Source of the DNA: Thalassococcus halodurans
GTDB lineage: Bacteria > Pseudomonadota > Alphaproteobacteria > Rhodobacterales > Rhodobacteraceae
Length of the DNA: 64,000 bases
NCBI RefSeq assembly: GCF_900108225.1
Contig: NZ_FNUZ01000001.1
Location: 496,001 to 560,000 of the forward strand
Reading direction: 5' to 3'
Below the pieces are notes generated by a model. It was given only the letters and a program-made list of their open reading frames with translations, searched no databases and was not told where the DNA came from. Numbering within the stretch: position 1 is the stretch's first letter; each line of letters opens with the position of its first letter. Below are positions 17,455 through 25,707 of the stretch, one piece after another. A program made the position numbers and the translations under genes.

Positions 17455-17964
17455 TCAGCTTTCCGACAGCGCGACCTTCATGTCGGTGACCTGATAGATC
17501 ACCTCGCCATCCGCCTCGACGATGCCATTTGCAACACCCATGGTCAGGCGGCGTGTCTGGATCGCCTTGGTGAAATCCACCTTGTAGGTCAGCATCTTAC
17601 GGTCAGGGCGCACCATACCGGTCAGTTTGACCTCGCCCACGCCCAGCGCATAGCCGCGCCCCTGCCAGCCTCGCCAGCCAAGGTTAAAGCCGGTCAGCTG
17701 CCACAGACCGTCCAGACCCAGACAACCGGGCATGATCGGGTTGCCGGGGAAGTGGCACTCGAAGAACCACAGATCAGGTGTGATATCGAACTCGGCCACA
17801 ACGTGGCCTTTGCCGTGCAGACCACCGTCGCCGGAAATTTCGGTGATGCGATCCATCATCAGCATCGGCGGTGCTGGCAATTGCGCGTTGCCTGGGCCAA
17901 ACAGTTCGCCCCGCGCACATTTCAGAAGATCGTCTTTATCGAAGCTGGTCGGAAAGTCGGCCAT
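17455..17964 (-). CDS. fabA: 3-hydroxydecanoyl-ACP dehydratase/isomerase
   Basis: FabA dehydrates 3-hydroxydecanoyl-ACP and isomerises the product to the cis-3 enoyl form, opening the unsaturated branch of fatty-acid synthesis. The 169-residue length is typical. The hot-dog fold carries the catalytic His in [20 protein letters not shown] near residue 70, and the Asp in GLDGL near 84. [20 protein letters not shown] follows. The chosen ATG at 17964 gives the standard [14 protein letters not shown] start; upstream codons would add 21 unrelated residues. Divergent from irr, as in many Rhodobacteraceae. Confidence 0.96.
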   Translation of the reverse strand: MADFPTSFDKDDLLKCARGELFGPGNAQLPAPPMLMMDRITEISGDGGLHGKGHVVAEFDITPDLWFFECHFPGNPIMPGCLGLDGLWQLTGFNLGWRGWQGRGYALGVGEVKLTGMVRPDRKMLTYKVDFTKAIQTRRLTMGVANGIVEADGEVIYQVTDMKVALSES

Positions 17965-18152
17965 GCGTCGCGCACCCCCAAGCAAGTTTGTCGTTTCACG
18001 CCCTCTATCAGAGCGACAAGCGACCACGCAAGCCTTTGCACGACCAACCGCCGCGCGTTGCGCTTTGCGGCTTTCGCCAGCAAAACATTTGAATTTCCCC
18101 CCATGAACACTTTATATGTCCTATAGTTGAAGAAAGCGGAGCCACCTTACCA

Positions 18153-18569
18153 ATGGACGGCAGCATCGAAAAACGTGGGGCAGACTGGCTGGCAGAGGGC
18201 GGATTGCGTCCGACACGGCAGCGGCTTGCCCTTGCCGAACTGCTTGTTGGCGATGGACAAAACCGTCACGTCACAGCCGAAAGCCTGTTTGCCGCGGCAC
18301 AGGATGACGGTGCGGGCGTTTCTCTGGCGACAGTCTACAACACGCTGCGCGCCTTCTGCGATGCGGGCCTGATGCAAGAGGTCACGGTCGACGGCTCCAA
18401 AAGCTATTTCGACACAAACACCCACGATCACCCCCATTTCTATTGGGAAGACGACGGGTCTTTGACGGATGCCCCTGCGGATCAATTGCAGATCGCGCAT
18501 CTCCCGACGCCACCCGAAGGCGCAGAGATCGCCAGCGTCGATGTGGTCATTCGCCTGCGCCGGAAATAA
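18153..18569 (+). CDS. irr: Fur-family iron response regulator (Irr-like)
   Basis: This 138-residue Fur superfamily protein has an N-terminal winged helix (GLRPTRQRLALAELLVGDG; VSLATVYNTLRAFCDAGLM) and a dimerisation domain with the His-rich motif THDHPHFYWEDDG near residue 90. The usual Fur zinc CxxC pairs are missing, as in alphaproteobacterial Irr, which senses heme status and represses or activates iron genes. Its position divergent from fabA is conserved in this family of bacteria. The ATG lies 11 bp after GGAG. Its stop is 9 bp from the convergent nagA end. Confidence 0.85.
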   Translation: MDGSIEKRGADWLAEGGLRPTRQRLALAELLVGDGQNRHVTAESLFAAAQDDGAGVSLATVYNTLRAFCDAGLMQEVTVDGSKSYFDTNTHDHPHFYWEDDGSLTDAPADQLQIAHLPTPPEGAEIASVDVVIRLRRK

Positions 18570-18578
18570 TCCGAGGCG

Positions 18579-19703
18579 CTAGGCGCCAACCCAAACTTTT
18601 TTCAGTGTCAGGCCGTCACTCAGGTGTACGGCCTCGAATTTTTGCCCTTTGGCAAAACAGCCCAGATCTTCACGGCCAATCGTCTTGGCGGGGCGCGATG
18701 TTGCCATCGACAGCGCATCAGCCAGATCGAAACCAAGCCCGACGACGTTCCGGACCGCCGTGGGCAAGTCCAGATCCGCCCCCGCCAGCGTGCCATCAGT
18801 CAACGTCAGCTGACCATTCCGGCGCAGCACCTGCCGCCCCATCAGATCAAAGCTTTCCACGTCCGTGCCAGCAGGCGACATCGCATCACTGACCAGAAAC
18901 GCGCCCTGCCCTTTGGCGCGCAGTGCTGCGGTCAGGGTCGCAGGATGCACGTGGATCAAATCCGCAATCAGCCCGCAAGTCACCTGCTGGTTCGACAACA
19001 CCGCCCCGACCAGACCGGGTTCGCGGCTGTTCAGCTGGCTCATGGCGTTGAACAGATGGGTGGCCATGGACGCCCCCGCTGCGAATGCCTGCTCTGCCAT
19101 TGCACAGGCGCAGTTGCTGTGCCCAAGCGAAACCCTGGCCCCTGCCCCGGACAGCGCTGCAATCTGATCTGGTGAAACACTTTCGGGCGCGACGGTGATC
19201 AACAAACTGGGCAAACGCCCCGCCGCGTCGCACAGCAAGGCCAGATCGTCTGCATCCATAGGCCGGATCAAGTCGCGATCATGCGCGCCGCGTTTCACAG
19301 GGTCCAGATGCGGCCCCTCAAGATGCAAACCAGCGATCCCGCGCATACCCTGCCGGCAAGCTTCATCTACCGCTTCGATGGCTGCTTCGACCTTTTCACG
19401 GGTGTCGGTGATCAACGTTGGCAAAATACGCGTCGCGCCCAGGCTCGCATGCGCCGCGGCCATGGTCTGCAGCGCTGTTCTATCCGGCTGATCATTGAAC
19501 AGAACGCCGCCACCGCCATTTACCTGCACATCGACGAAACCGGGGCAAAGAATGCCGCCGCCCAGATCGGTGATATTCACGCCCGGCACATCAGCAGCAG
19601 GAACGATCGCCTCGAAACACCCGTCCGACAGCAGAACAGCCGCGTTTTCATAGAATACCGTGCCGTCAAAAACGCGGGCGCCTGTCAGTGCTGTTTTGGT
19701 CAT
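18579..19703 (-). CDS. nagA: N-acetylglucosamine-6-phosphate deacetylase
   Basis: NagA hydrolyses GlcNAc-6-phosphate to glucosamine-6-phosphate. The 374-residue amidohydrolase shows GFVDVQVNGGGGVLFND, the metal-ligand Glu in GLHLEGPHLDPVKRGAHD near 130, His in SLGHSNCACAMAEQAF and ATHLFNAMSQL, and the catalytic Asp in LVSDAMSPAGTD. It overlaps the GlcNAc-kinase-like gene by 4 bp, so the pair performs phosphorylation and deacetylation of amino sugars, probably from murein recycling or imported chitin sugars. No nagB-type deaminase or GntR regulator is present in the window. Confidence 0.95.
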   Translation of the reverse strand: MTKTALTGARVFDGTVFYENAAVLLSDGCFEAIVPAADVPGVNITDLGGGILCPGFVDVQVNGGGGVLFNDQPDRTALQTMAAAHASLGATRILPTLITDTREKVEAAIEAVDEACRQGMRGIAGLHLEGPHLDPVKRGAHDRDLIRPMDADDLALLCDAAGRLPSLLITVAPESVSPDQIAALSGAGARVSLGHSNCACAMAEQAFAAGASMATHLFNAMSQLNSREPGLVGAVLSNQQVTCGLIADLIHVHPATLTAALRAKGQGAFLVSDAMSPAGTDVESFDLMGRQVLRRNGQLTLTDGTLAGADLDLPTAVRNVVGLGFDLADALSMATSRPAKTIGREDLGCFAKGQKFEAVHLSDGLTLKKVWVGA

Positions 19704-20566
19704 AACGCGCCCCTCGCGAACCGTTCCGCCAGAATAACCGCGCCCGCCAAGCCGTCACCTTTTGGCGGTACCAGCGATGCGCGGGCGTCTGGCGGCAGAT
19801 AGGATTCATAGGCGTCAGCTAGCCCCCCAGTCAGGCACAGCGCATCCCCGCTCTGCCATCCCAGATCAGACAGCGCCTGCATAATCAGACCTTTGCCCTC
19901 CGAAAGGATGCCCAGCGCGCCACTGTCCGACGCCAAGTCGGCGTCGGTCACACGCGGCGCGAGCTTTGCGAAGTCAGCAGGTGTCATTGTGCTGGCGGCC
20001 AAAATGATCCCGCTGCGCCCGCCGAATTCTTCGAAAACCTCATGCAGGAACGCTGACTGTTCTGTCCGACCATCTTCCGCCATCAAAGCGCGGGCCAGCA
20101 AAGCCCGTCCGATCCAAGCACCCGATGCTTCATCACCCAACGTTAGCCCGTAACCGCCGATATGACGCACCTGCCCGCCTCTAGACCGCGCAAAGAACGA
20201 TCCCGTTCCCAATGCCGCGACATAGCCATCAGCACCATCCAAGGCCCCGACAACCGCCGCCATGCAGTCTTCCTGAACAACGACCCGCGACAATGGCAAG
20301 GCGGCTTCGACAGAGGCCTGAATGCGGGCGTCAATCGCGCCTGCCAGTGACACGTAGCAGGGCAGGTCGCGGATATCGGCATCAGACTGATCCGCCAGCG
20401 CGGCAATCGCCTCGCGCAGGCACTCTTGGGACCGGTCCAGATGCGAAAAAGCATTCGCCCCGCGCCCACGATACTCAAACTCGCGCCCGTCCAGCCTAAG
20501 AACCGCCCGACAGTTCGTGCCGCCGCAATCTATGGCAATATGCTGATCAAGATGATCCGAACTCAT
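19700..20566 (-). CDS. BadF/BadG/BcrA-type ATPase, probable N-acetylglucosamine kinase
   Basis: This 288-residue protein is of the ASKHA (actin/sugar kinase) superfamily. It has a phosphate-binding loop IAIDCGGTNCRAVLRLDG near residue 12, YVAALGTGSFFARSRGG (ADENOSINE-region glycines) near 115, and YGLTLGDEASGAWIGRALL, the hallmark of the GlcNAc-kinase-like branch. It most likely phosphorylates GlcNAc at O6 for the overlapping nagA. Glucosamine kinase is the alternative. The gene is first in the two-gene operon. Confidence 0.8.
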   Translation of the reverse strand: MSSDHLDQHIAIDCGGTNCRAVLRLDGREFEYRGRGANAFSHLDRSQECLREAIAALADQSDADIRDLPCYVSLAGAIDARIQASVEAALPLSRVVVQEDCMAAVVGALDGADGYVAALGTGSFFARSRGGQVRHIGGYGLTLGDEASGAWIGRALLARALMAEDGRTEQSAFLHEVFEEFGGRSGIILAASTMTPADFAKLAPRVTDADLASDSGALGILSEGKGLIMQALSDLGWQSGDALCLTGGLADAYESYLPPDARASLVPPKGDGLAGAVILAERFARGAL

Positions 20567-20697
20567 CCAAAGCCGCCCTACAGTTGCAAGGATTATCGCG
20601 CTTTTCGACTAACACACGCACCCTGCAATTCACTAGTCCGATATTGGATCACGCAACCCTTCGGGCACGGCATCGCGCGCGCCAAACCTACAGCGCG

Positions 20698-20832
20698 CTG
20701 ATTTGTTTGAAGCTGCTTATTTCCTAAAGGTGCAGTTTCACATCCTAAACCCGCTTCGAACAACTGGATTTGCCGGCTCAGCGGGGGCTGAGCCATGTTC
20801 AACATGTTCGCGCCGCGGGAAGAGTTTCTTTC
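20698..20832 (-). pseudogene. Remnant of a LysR-type regulator (HTH fragment)
   Basis: On the minus strand one open stretch reads ANMLNMAQPPLSRQIQLFEA, the recognition helix of LysR regulators. An NKQLQTNQ tail then corresponds to the end of the HTH domain. A stop codon precedes it and no effector domain follows, so only about 45 codons remain, with substitutions in the first helix. This is what is left of a lost regulator gene between the amino-sugar operon and the RimK cluster. The rest of the 20567-20868 gap shows nothing further. Confidence 0.6.
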
Positions 20833-20868
20833 CTAGGCAACCGCCGCGAAATTGCGGACGTCACGAAC

Positions 20869-21912
20869 TCAAATGATCTCGTCCTCGTCGAACATGGGAT
20901 CATCACCCAACTGGGATTCTAGGTCTTCGACCGCGCCCTCGGCTTCGGTCATGGAATTGACCCGACCAATATGGAAAACAGCATCCCCTTCGTTGACGAT
21001 TGGCATAACCGCCCGTCCAACGATGATACCGGAAAACGGAGCAAGAATTTCTTTCTCTTTCACGCCAAAAGGATCCGATACAGCGCCCAAAAGTTCGTCT
21101 TTTCGGACGAAGGACCCGTCGGCTTTGAAGATACGCAAAAGCCCTCCCATGGGCGCGCGTACCCACTTGCTAGAGGGACAAAATTGCGGCGCGCCTTTTG
21201 GCTTGGCAAGGCCACGACGTGAAATCATGCCTTGATGGTTCATCACGCGCAAAACCCCGGCAACGCCTGCGCGGGTTGTAAATTCATCAAAACGCAGCCC
21301 TTCGCCGCCTTCAAATAGCAAAACTGGCTTGCCGATGTCCTGCGCAGCCTGCCTTAAAGAACCGTCGCGAAGCGGAGATTTCATAACCACGGGCGCTCCA
21401 AACACCTCGGCCAGTTCCTGCATCACGGCATCGCCCGGTGAGATACGAACCTGAGGATAGTTTGTTCTGTGAATGGCAGCCGAGTGCAAATCGATGCCAA
21501 TGTCTGAACGCTCAACAACCTCGGTCAGAAACCGATTGGCCAGTCGCGCCGCCAGCGACCCTGTTTCATTGCCAGGGAAGCACCGATTCAGATCGCGGCG
21601 ATCCGGCAGGTATCGCGAATGATTGATCAAGCCATAAGCGTTTACGATAGGCACCGCCAGCAACGTACCCTTCAACGTCTTCAGGGGCTTTGACGCCAAC
21701 ACACGCCGAATGATTTCGACGCCGATGACCTCATCCCCGTGAATACCGCCGCTGACAAAGATCACCGGACCCGGAAGTTTGCCGTGCACAACATGCACGG
21801 ACATCGAAATCGGAGTATGATCCGACAAGACGCTGACCGGAATATCCACCGTTTTGCGGGTTCCCGGCGCAATGTCCTCGCCAGCGATGTGAAACGCTTT
21901 GACCTTAGGCAT
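20869..21912 (-). CDS. Succinylglutamate desuccinylase/aspartoacylase-family zinc hydrolase
   Basis: This 347-residue M14-like metalloenzyme carries the zinc ligands in GGIHGDEVIGVEII near residue 57 (HxxE) and the His in DIGIDLHSAAIHRTNYPQ near 143. RRDLNRCFPGN supplies the substrate-binding arginines. The C-terminal third (from about 240) forms a beta-rich biotinyl-like extension. Relatives remove acyl or aminoacyl groups from amino acids. Here the start codon shares one base with the RimK-like stop (TGATG), so this enzyme probably trims or recycles whatever the ligase adds. The substrate is unknown. Confidence 0.85.
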   Translation of the reverse strand: MPKVKAFHIAGEDIAPGTRKTVDIPVSVLSDHTPISMSVHVVHGKLPGPVIFVSGGIHGDEVIGVEIIRRVLASKPLKTLKGTLLAVPIVNAYGLINHSRYLPDRRDLNRCFPGNETGSLAARLANRFLTEVVERSDIGIDLHSAAIHRTNYPQVRISPGDAVMQELAEVFGAPVVMKSPLRDGSLRQAAQDIGKPVLLFEGGEGLRFDEFTTRAGVAGVLRVMNHQGMISRRGLAKPKGAPQFCPSSKWVRAPMGGLLRIFKADGSFVRKDELLGAVSDPFGVKEKEILAPFSGIIVGRAVMPIVNEGDAVFHIGRVNSMTEAEGAVEDLESQLGDDPMFDEDEII

Positions 21913-22817
21913 CAGCCACGGCCTTTGGTACGTGTCGAGCCTTTCGAATGGTTCTTTTCTAGGAACTCAATCATCTTTCCAGCGATATCCAGACCGGTGG
22001 CTTTTTCAACACCTTCAAGGCCCGGAGACGAGTTCACTTCCATGATCACCGGACCGTGGTTGGCGCGCAGCATGTCAACGCCGCAGGCATTGAGGCCCAT
22101 GGATTTCGCCGCGCGAATAGCAGTCGCTCGCTCTTCCGCACTAAGCTTGACGACCTGCGCAGAACCACCGCGATGCAGGTTAGAGCGGAATTCGCCTTCG
22201 GCACCGGTACGCTTCATTGCCGCGATGACCTTACCACCCACGACAATCGCGCGGATGTCCGTGCCACCTGCCTCTTTGATGAACTCCTGAATCAGGATGT
22301 TTGTGTTTGTTGCGCGGAACGCTTCAAAAACGGATTTCGCGGATCGGTTGGTGTCTGCAAGAACAACACCCAAGCCCTGTGTACCTTCAAGCAGCTTGAT
22401 CACCAGCGGCGCATCACCGGCAAGCTTCAGGACTTCTTCGGTCTGCTTTGCATCGTGAGCAAACGTCGTGACAGGCAAGCCGATCCCATCGCGCGCCATC
22501 AGCTGCATCGAACGAAGCTTGTCGCGCGAGCGGCCAATAGCAACACTTTCATTCAATGGGTAAACGCCCATCATTTCGAACTGACGAAGGACGGCTGTAC
22601 CGTAAAACGTAATCGATGCACCGATCCGCGGGATTACTGCGTCATAGCCAACAAGTTTCTCGCCGTTGTAATAAATTTCCGGCCTCCGCGACGCGATATT
22701 CATGTAGCAGCGCAAGGTGTCGATAATATCGAGCTGATGGCCACGTTCCTCTGCAGCTTCCTTCAAACGCTGGTGCGAATAGAGTTTGGCATTACGAGCC
22801 AGCATCGCAATTTTCAT
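21912..22817 (-). CDS. RimK-like alpha-L-glutamate ligase (ATP-grasp)
   Basis: This 301-residue ATP-grasp protein matches RimK. The N-terminal domain ends [20 protein letters not shown], with [19 protein letters not shown] starting the ATP-binding domain. [19 protein letters not shown] is the glycine-rich loop, and [20 protein letters not shown] holds the magnesium ligands. E. coli RimK adds glutamates to ribosomal protein S6 and makes poly-alpha-glutamate. Here it lies between a retropepsin-like protein and an AstE-like hydrolase, coupled by TAATG and TGATG overlaps. A basic tail ([11 protein letters not shown]) ends the protein. Target protein or peptide is not identifiable. Confidence 0.88.
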   Translation of the reverse strand: MKIAMLARNAKLYSHQRLKEAAEERGHQLDIIDTLRCYMNIASRRPEIYYNGEKLVGYDAVIPRIGASITFYGTAVLRQFEMMGVYPLNESVAIGRSRDKLRSMQLMARDGIGLPVTTFAHDAKQTEEVLKLAGDAPLVIKLLEGTQGLGVVLADTNRSAKSVFEAFRATNTNILIQEFIKEAGGTDIRAIVVGGKVIAAMKRTGAEGEFRSNLHRGGSAQVVKLSAEERATAIRAAKSMGLNACGVDMLRANHGPVIMEVNSSPGLEGVEKATGLDIAGKMIEFLEKNHSKGSTRTKGRG

Positions 22818-23314
22818 TAGGTTTCCTTTCGTCGTGAAAAGGGAGGTCTTTCAGAGACCAGAAAAGTCTTCCGCGTGTGGACGGCAATCGCGTGATTTTT
22901 GAGCGCGGCTCGTCCGATAATCATCGGAAATGTCATGTTGGTTCGATCAGCAAGCGACACGTCGATTTTCCAGGTCCGGTTCCCGAACCGCGCCAGCGTT
23001 TTGACGACCAGGCGTTCTTCGGGAATGCCGCTCGTATTCTTGATTTCCCGAATATGAACGACCGGTGCTTCAACTGTCCGGAAGCCGACTTTCGGATTGT
23101 CCCAGTCAGGAAGCGTTTGAAAACGCACCCACTCGACACCGTCGTGATCAAAAAGCTCGATGTTTTCCGCATGAATAGCAGAGGTTCGCGCCCCAGTGTC
23201 CAGTTTGGCTTTCACCTGATCCAGGCCAAGTTCCGGAAGGCCGATGTACTCCATCCACCCGAACAGTGTTGCAGTCAGCTCTTTGGTTGTTTTCTGAGGA
23301 GTGGTCTTTGACAT
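22817..23314 (-). CDS. Retropepsin-like aspartic protease of the RimK-associated family
   Basis: This 165-residue protein belongs to the family often annotated as 'ATP-dependent zinc protease' and known in pseudomonads as RimB. The aspartic-protease-like motif [19 protein letters not shown] sits near residue 38, with a beta-rich remainder including [14 protein letters not shown]-like [11 protein letters not shown]. There is no zinc signature or ATPase motif, so the database name misleads. First gene of the coupled triad. Start chosen at MSKTTPQ. A GTG four codons earlier is possible, and neither has a strong ribosome-binding site. Confidence 0.82.
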   Translation of the reverse strand: MSKTTPQKTTKELTATLFGWMEYIGLPELGLDQVKAKLDTGARTSAIHAENIELFDHDGVEWVRFQTLPDWDNPKVGFRTVEAPVVHIREIKNTSGIPEERLVVKTLARFGNRTWKIDVSLADRTNMTFPMIIGRAALKNHAIAVHTRKTFLVSERPPFSRRKET

Positions 23315-23640
23315 TAGATTACCCACGGCTCAATCAAGGCTATAAAACTGTTCACGAATAACACTCTACCATTTCACCAACTGCGCCCCTAAGCGGTCAC
23401 CCTCACAGGTGCCGATTCTTTAGTGTCGCCACCAATTATGCCGGAACAAGTTTTTGGGCCCCGCCCTTTTCAACCGGGAAATACATTGGAAGTTCCCACA
23501 GCCGCTACGGGCTGGTCTTGCCCAGCATTTCGGGCACCATTGATGTTTTCTTTATCCAACATGCAATACCCAAAATTTCCAATCCCTCTTTACCTAGACA
23601 ATTTTTTTTCATCTATAGGCAAAAATAAGTTGGATTTACG
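23315..23640. other. Intergenic region between the RimK triad and the 23641 gene
   Basis: This 326-bp stretch is AT-rich near 23540-23635. It should contain the divergent promoters of both sides. No ORF with coding features was seen. A tRNA-like string near 23360-23390 does not fold. Confidence 0.5.
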
Positions 23641-23916
23641 ATGCAGCACGATGAGACGGCGGAACGGCTTCAGCAGCTTTACGCAGAATCTTTCGGCGGC
23701 AAGGCTTCGGGGCGCTACCGAATCCCTGAAAAGCTGTTGAAAGAGATGATGGGGCGCAAGCGGCTCTATCCAGAAGACAGAATAGCTTTAACGCGCGCCC
23801 TGTTCGAACGCGGCTTTGTGCTCATTGATATGGACAGTTTTTTTGTCGTGATGAGCGCCAACTCATTTGTGAACTACAGGCGCGTGGGAAAAGAAGCCCT
23901 AGAAACAAAGAACTAG
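23641..23916 (+). CDS. Hypothetical 91-aa protein
   Basis: I do not recognise this protein. It is small and soluble with mixed charge. The first half is helical and basic (YRIPEKLLKEMMGRKRLYPE at about 26-45). The second half has a hydrophobic strand-helix (FERGFVLIDMDSFFVVMSAN), and it ends KEALETKN. No signal peptide, cysteine pair or membrane helix is present. Codon usage matches the neighbouring genes, and the ATG follows an AT-rich promoter-like stretch, which supports coding. It is divergent from the RimK triad, and nothing in context gives a function. Confidence 0.6.
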   Translation: MQHDETAERLQQLYAESFGGKASGRYRIPEKLLKEMMGRKRLYPEDRIALTRALFERGFVLIDMDSFFVVMSANSFVNYRRVGKEALETKN

Positions 23917-24026
23917 TTTCTCGGTACCCAACGTCCCGCTGGTCTGGCACAACCGCACCACTCAACATCCCTCCGCAATCGCGAAGGTCGCGCGACGAGC
24001 TTAACCTTAAACACTCTCCTGACATC

Positions 24027-24057
24027 AAAATGGGGGCAACGCGCCTGCGTCACCCCC
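24027..24057 (-). terminator. Intrinsic terminator after azoR
   Basis: On the minus strand GGGGG-T-GACGC, an AGGC loop and GCGTT-G-CCCCC form a stem with one internal mismatch, followed by ATTTTGATG. It starts 27 bp after the azoR stop codon. Confidence 0.75.
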
Positions 24058-24083
24058 GTTAATAGCTTTCGTATTGGGGCAGA

Positions 24084-24713
24084 TCAGGCAGGGACCGGCG
24101 ACATCATTGCTGCGCGCTCGACCGCGCGGGCCTGATCCCCTACCGCATCCGCCGTCAGCAGCGATGGTTGGAAGCGGAGGGTTTCGACGTCGGTCACACC
24201 GATGAAATCCAGCCACCAGTCCAGATAGGTCGAATGGAAATCCGCCCCGTATTTCGCGGGCGCACCGGGCGCATAGACGCCAGAAGTGTAAAAGACCCGC
24301 GCCGTTTTGCCCTGCAATAGGCCGCTGTACCCATTCTCGGGGTCGAAACCGAACAGCAGGCCCGGCTGGGTGATGATGTCGATATATTGCTTCAGCTTGT
24401 AAGGAATGCCGCCGTTCCACATCGGTACGGACAGCACGTATTCATCGGCCTTGATGAACCGATCTGTCACAGCGACAACTTGGTCCCAAGCGGTCTGGCG
24501 CGGGCTGTCCATGTCGCCCACACCGAAGAATGTCATTTTCGCCGCCGCCTTGTCCCCATCGAATTCAGGCAGGTCGGCGCGCCACAGATCAAGATACTCG
24601 ATCGTCACATCAGGCTCGGCCGCCTTCCGTGCGGCAAGATAGGCCTCGGCCAGCTTGCCCGATTGCGAATTTTCGCCTCGGGGCGAGGCCGCGATATACA
24701 GGATAGTTGTCAT
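24084..24713 (-). CDS. azoR: FMN-dependent NADH:quinone/azo reductase
   Basis: This 209-residue flavodoxin-fold enzyme reduces quinones and azo compounds with NADH. Visible signatures are YIAASPRGENSQSGKLAEAY (FMN phosphate loop, residues 5-24) and SVPMWNGGIPYKLKQYID near 95, then TQPGLLFGFDPENGYSGLL. ATG 24713 has AAGGA nine bases upstream and matches the family start. The frame stays open for 47 more codons up to an ATG at 24854, adding a Ser/Ala-rich stretch that looks non-coding. Divergent from a CGNR regulator across a region with a clear 8-bp inverted repeat. Confidence 0.92.
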   Translation of the reverse strand: MTTILYIAASPRGENSQSGKLAEAYLAARKAAEPDVTIEYLDLWRADLPEFDGDKAAAKMTFFGVGDMDSPRQTAWDQVVAVTDRFIKADEYVLSVPMWNGGIPYKLKQYIDIITQPGLLFGFDPENGYSGLLQGKTARVFYTSGVYAPGAPAKYGADFHSTYLDWWLDFIGVTDVETLRFQPSLLTADAVGDQARAVERAAMMSPVPA

Positions 24714-24867
24714 GTTTTCAGTCCTTTCAGTGGGTTGGAGTGTGTTGGAAAACGTCGAGCCTGTGGCCGCCCCTTTGACGTCGGGGGCAGCGGACGCACC
24801 GCCAGAGACCAGCGACCGGAGCGCGCGCAAAAAGTTGGAAGGAGATATCGGCATCGGGAACCCTTTA

Positions 24868-24895
24868 TAACCATCTTAAATTCATTTGATGGTTA
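24868..24895. promoter_or_regulatory. Inverted repeat in the azoR / CGNR divergent region
   Basis: TAACCATC and GATGGTTA are perfectly complementary across a 12-bp AT-rich spacer. The repeat sits 155 bp upstream of azoR and 131 bp upstream of the CGNR regulator. It looks like a dimeric repressor site. The rest of the 24714-25025 gap also holds the in-frame extension of azoR and a looser CATAAC/GTTATG repeat near 24957-24990. Confidence 0.5.
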
Positions 24896-25025
24896 CCTAA
24901 TACCCCTCTAAATTACTTTTAGACAGTTACTTGTTCGTGAGTTTCCGTGAGCCATCATAACTGGCTAAATGCCGTTACTTCGGTTATGAGTATTGATCAT
25001 TCCAAGTGACCGGACCCGCTTCACC

Positions 25026-25628
25026 ATGACCGATGCGCCCCGCCCAGCCCCGTTTTTCGTAGGCGAACACCCCGCTCTGGATTTCCTCAATTCCGTCGCA
25101 CAGCCCCGCAGCGTGCTGTATGACTGGCTTGAAACAGGTCAGGATCTGCTGGACTGGATGGCGGCAGCACAGCTTGTGACCGACAAAGAAGTTGCCGTTT
25201 TCCGCAACACCGACAGCGCCGCCGCCCTTGACGCCGCGCGCGCAGAAATCGTCGCCTTCCGCGAACGCTTTCGCGCCTTCATCGCATCAACGGCAGGGGT
25301 GCAGCCGACAGATGCGGCGCACCCAATGATCAAGGAAATCAACGCAATTCTCGCGCGTGGGGTAAGGACCCAGAACATCAAAGCGACCGAAGGGCGACTG
25401 ACCCTGACCGAACAGTTCACCCTAAAGGCCCCTGCCGATCTGATCCTGCGGATCGCGTCCGCCGCCGCGCATCTGATCACGCAGGCCGATTTTCATCATG
25501 TCCGGAATTGCGAAGGCCCAACCTGCACGCTGTATTTTCTGGACGTCAGCAAGAACCACAAACGCCGCTGGTGTTCGATGGAGGTGTGCGGCAACCGCGC
25601 CAAGGCCGCCGCCTATCGTAAGCGCTGA
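25026..25628 (+). CDS. CGNR zinc-finger / ABATE-domain transcription factor
   Basis: This 200-residue protein has an N-terminal ABATE-type stress-responsive domain (PFFVGEHPALDFLNSVAQPR near residue 9, then DLLDWMAAAQLV). At the C-terminus is a CGNR zinc finger: CEGPTCTLYFLDVSK, then RRWCSMEVCGNRAKAAAYRK. The four cysteines are present. Such proteins are predicted DNA-binding regulators. It is divergent from azoR and is its likely regulator through the repeat at 24868-24895. Start taken at the ATG of MTDAPRPAP. A TTG 33 bp upstream is less convincing. Confidence 0.85.
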   Translation: MTDAPRPAPFFVGEHPALDFLNSVAQPRSVLYDWLETGQDLLDWMAAAQLVTDKEVAVFRNTDSAAALDAARAEIVAFRERFRAFIASTAGVQPTDAAHPMIKEINAILARGVRTQNIKATEGRLTLTEQFTLKAPADLILRIASAAAHLITQADFHHVRNCEGPTCTLYFLDVSKNHKRRWCSMEVCGNRAKAAAYRKR

Positions 25629-25707
25629 TAGGGTCACCAACCCCGACAGTGACAGGCTGTCTCGCACAGGGTAGTCTCGCTTTGATTATGATTTTGCGAC
25701 CGACCTT

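Noticed and set aside
23360-23390. tRNA-like D-arm string (minus strand, GCAGTTGGTGAAATGGTAGAG)
   Set aside because: It recalls tRNA D-arms, but the flanks give no acceptor stem, no T-loop TTCGAAT and only a poor anticodon stem, so it is not called as a tRNA or a remnant.
24714-24854. 47-residue N-terminal extension of azoR
   Set aside because: The frame is open, but the family start and the AAGGA site are at 24713. The extension looks like promoter DNA.
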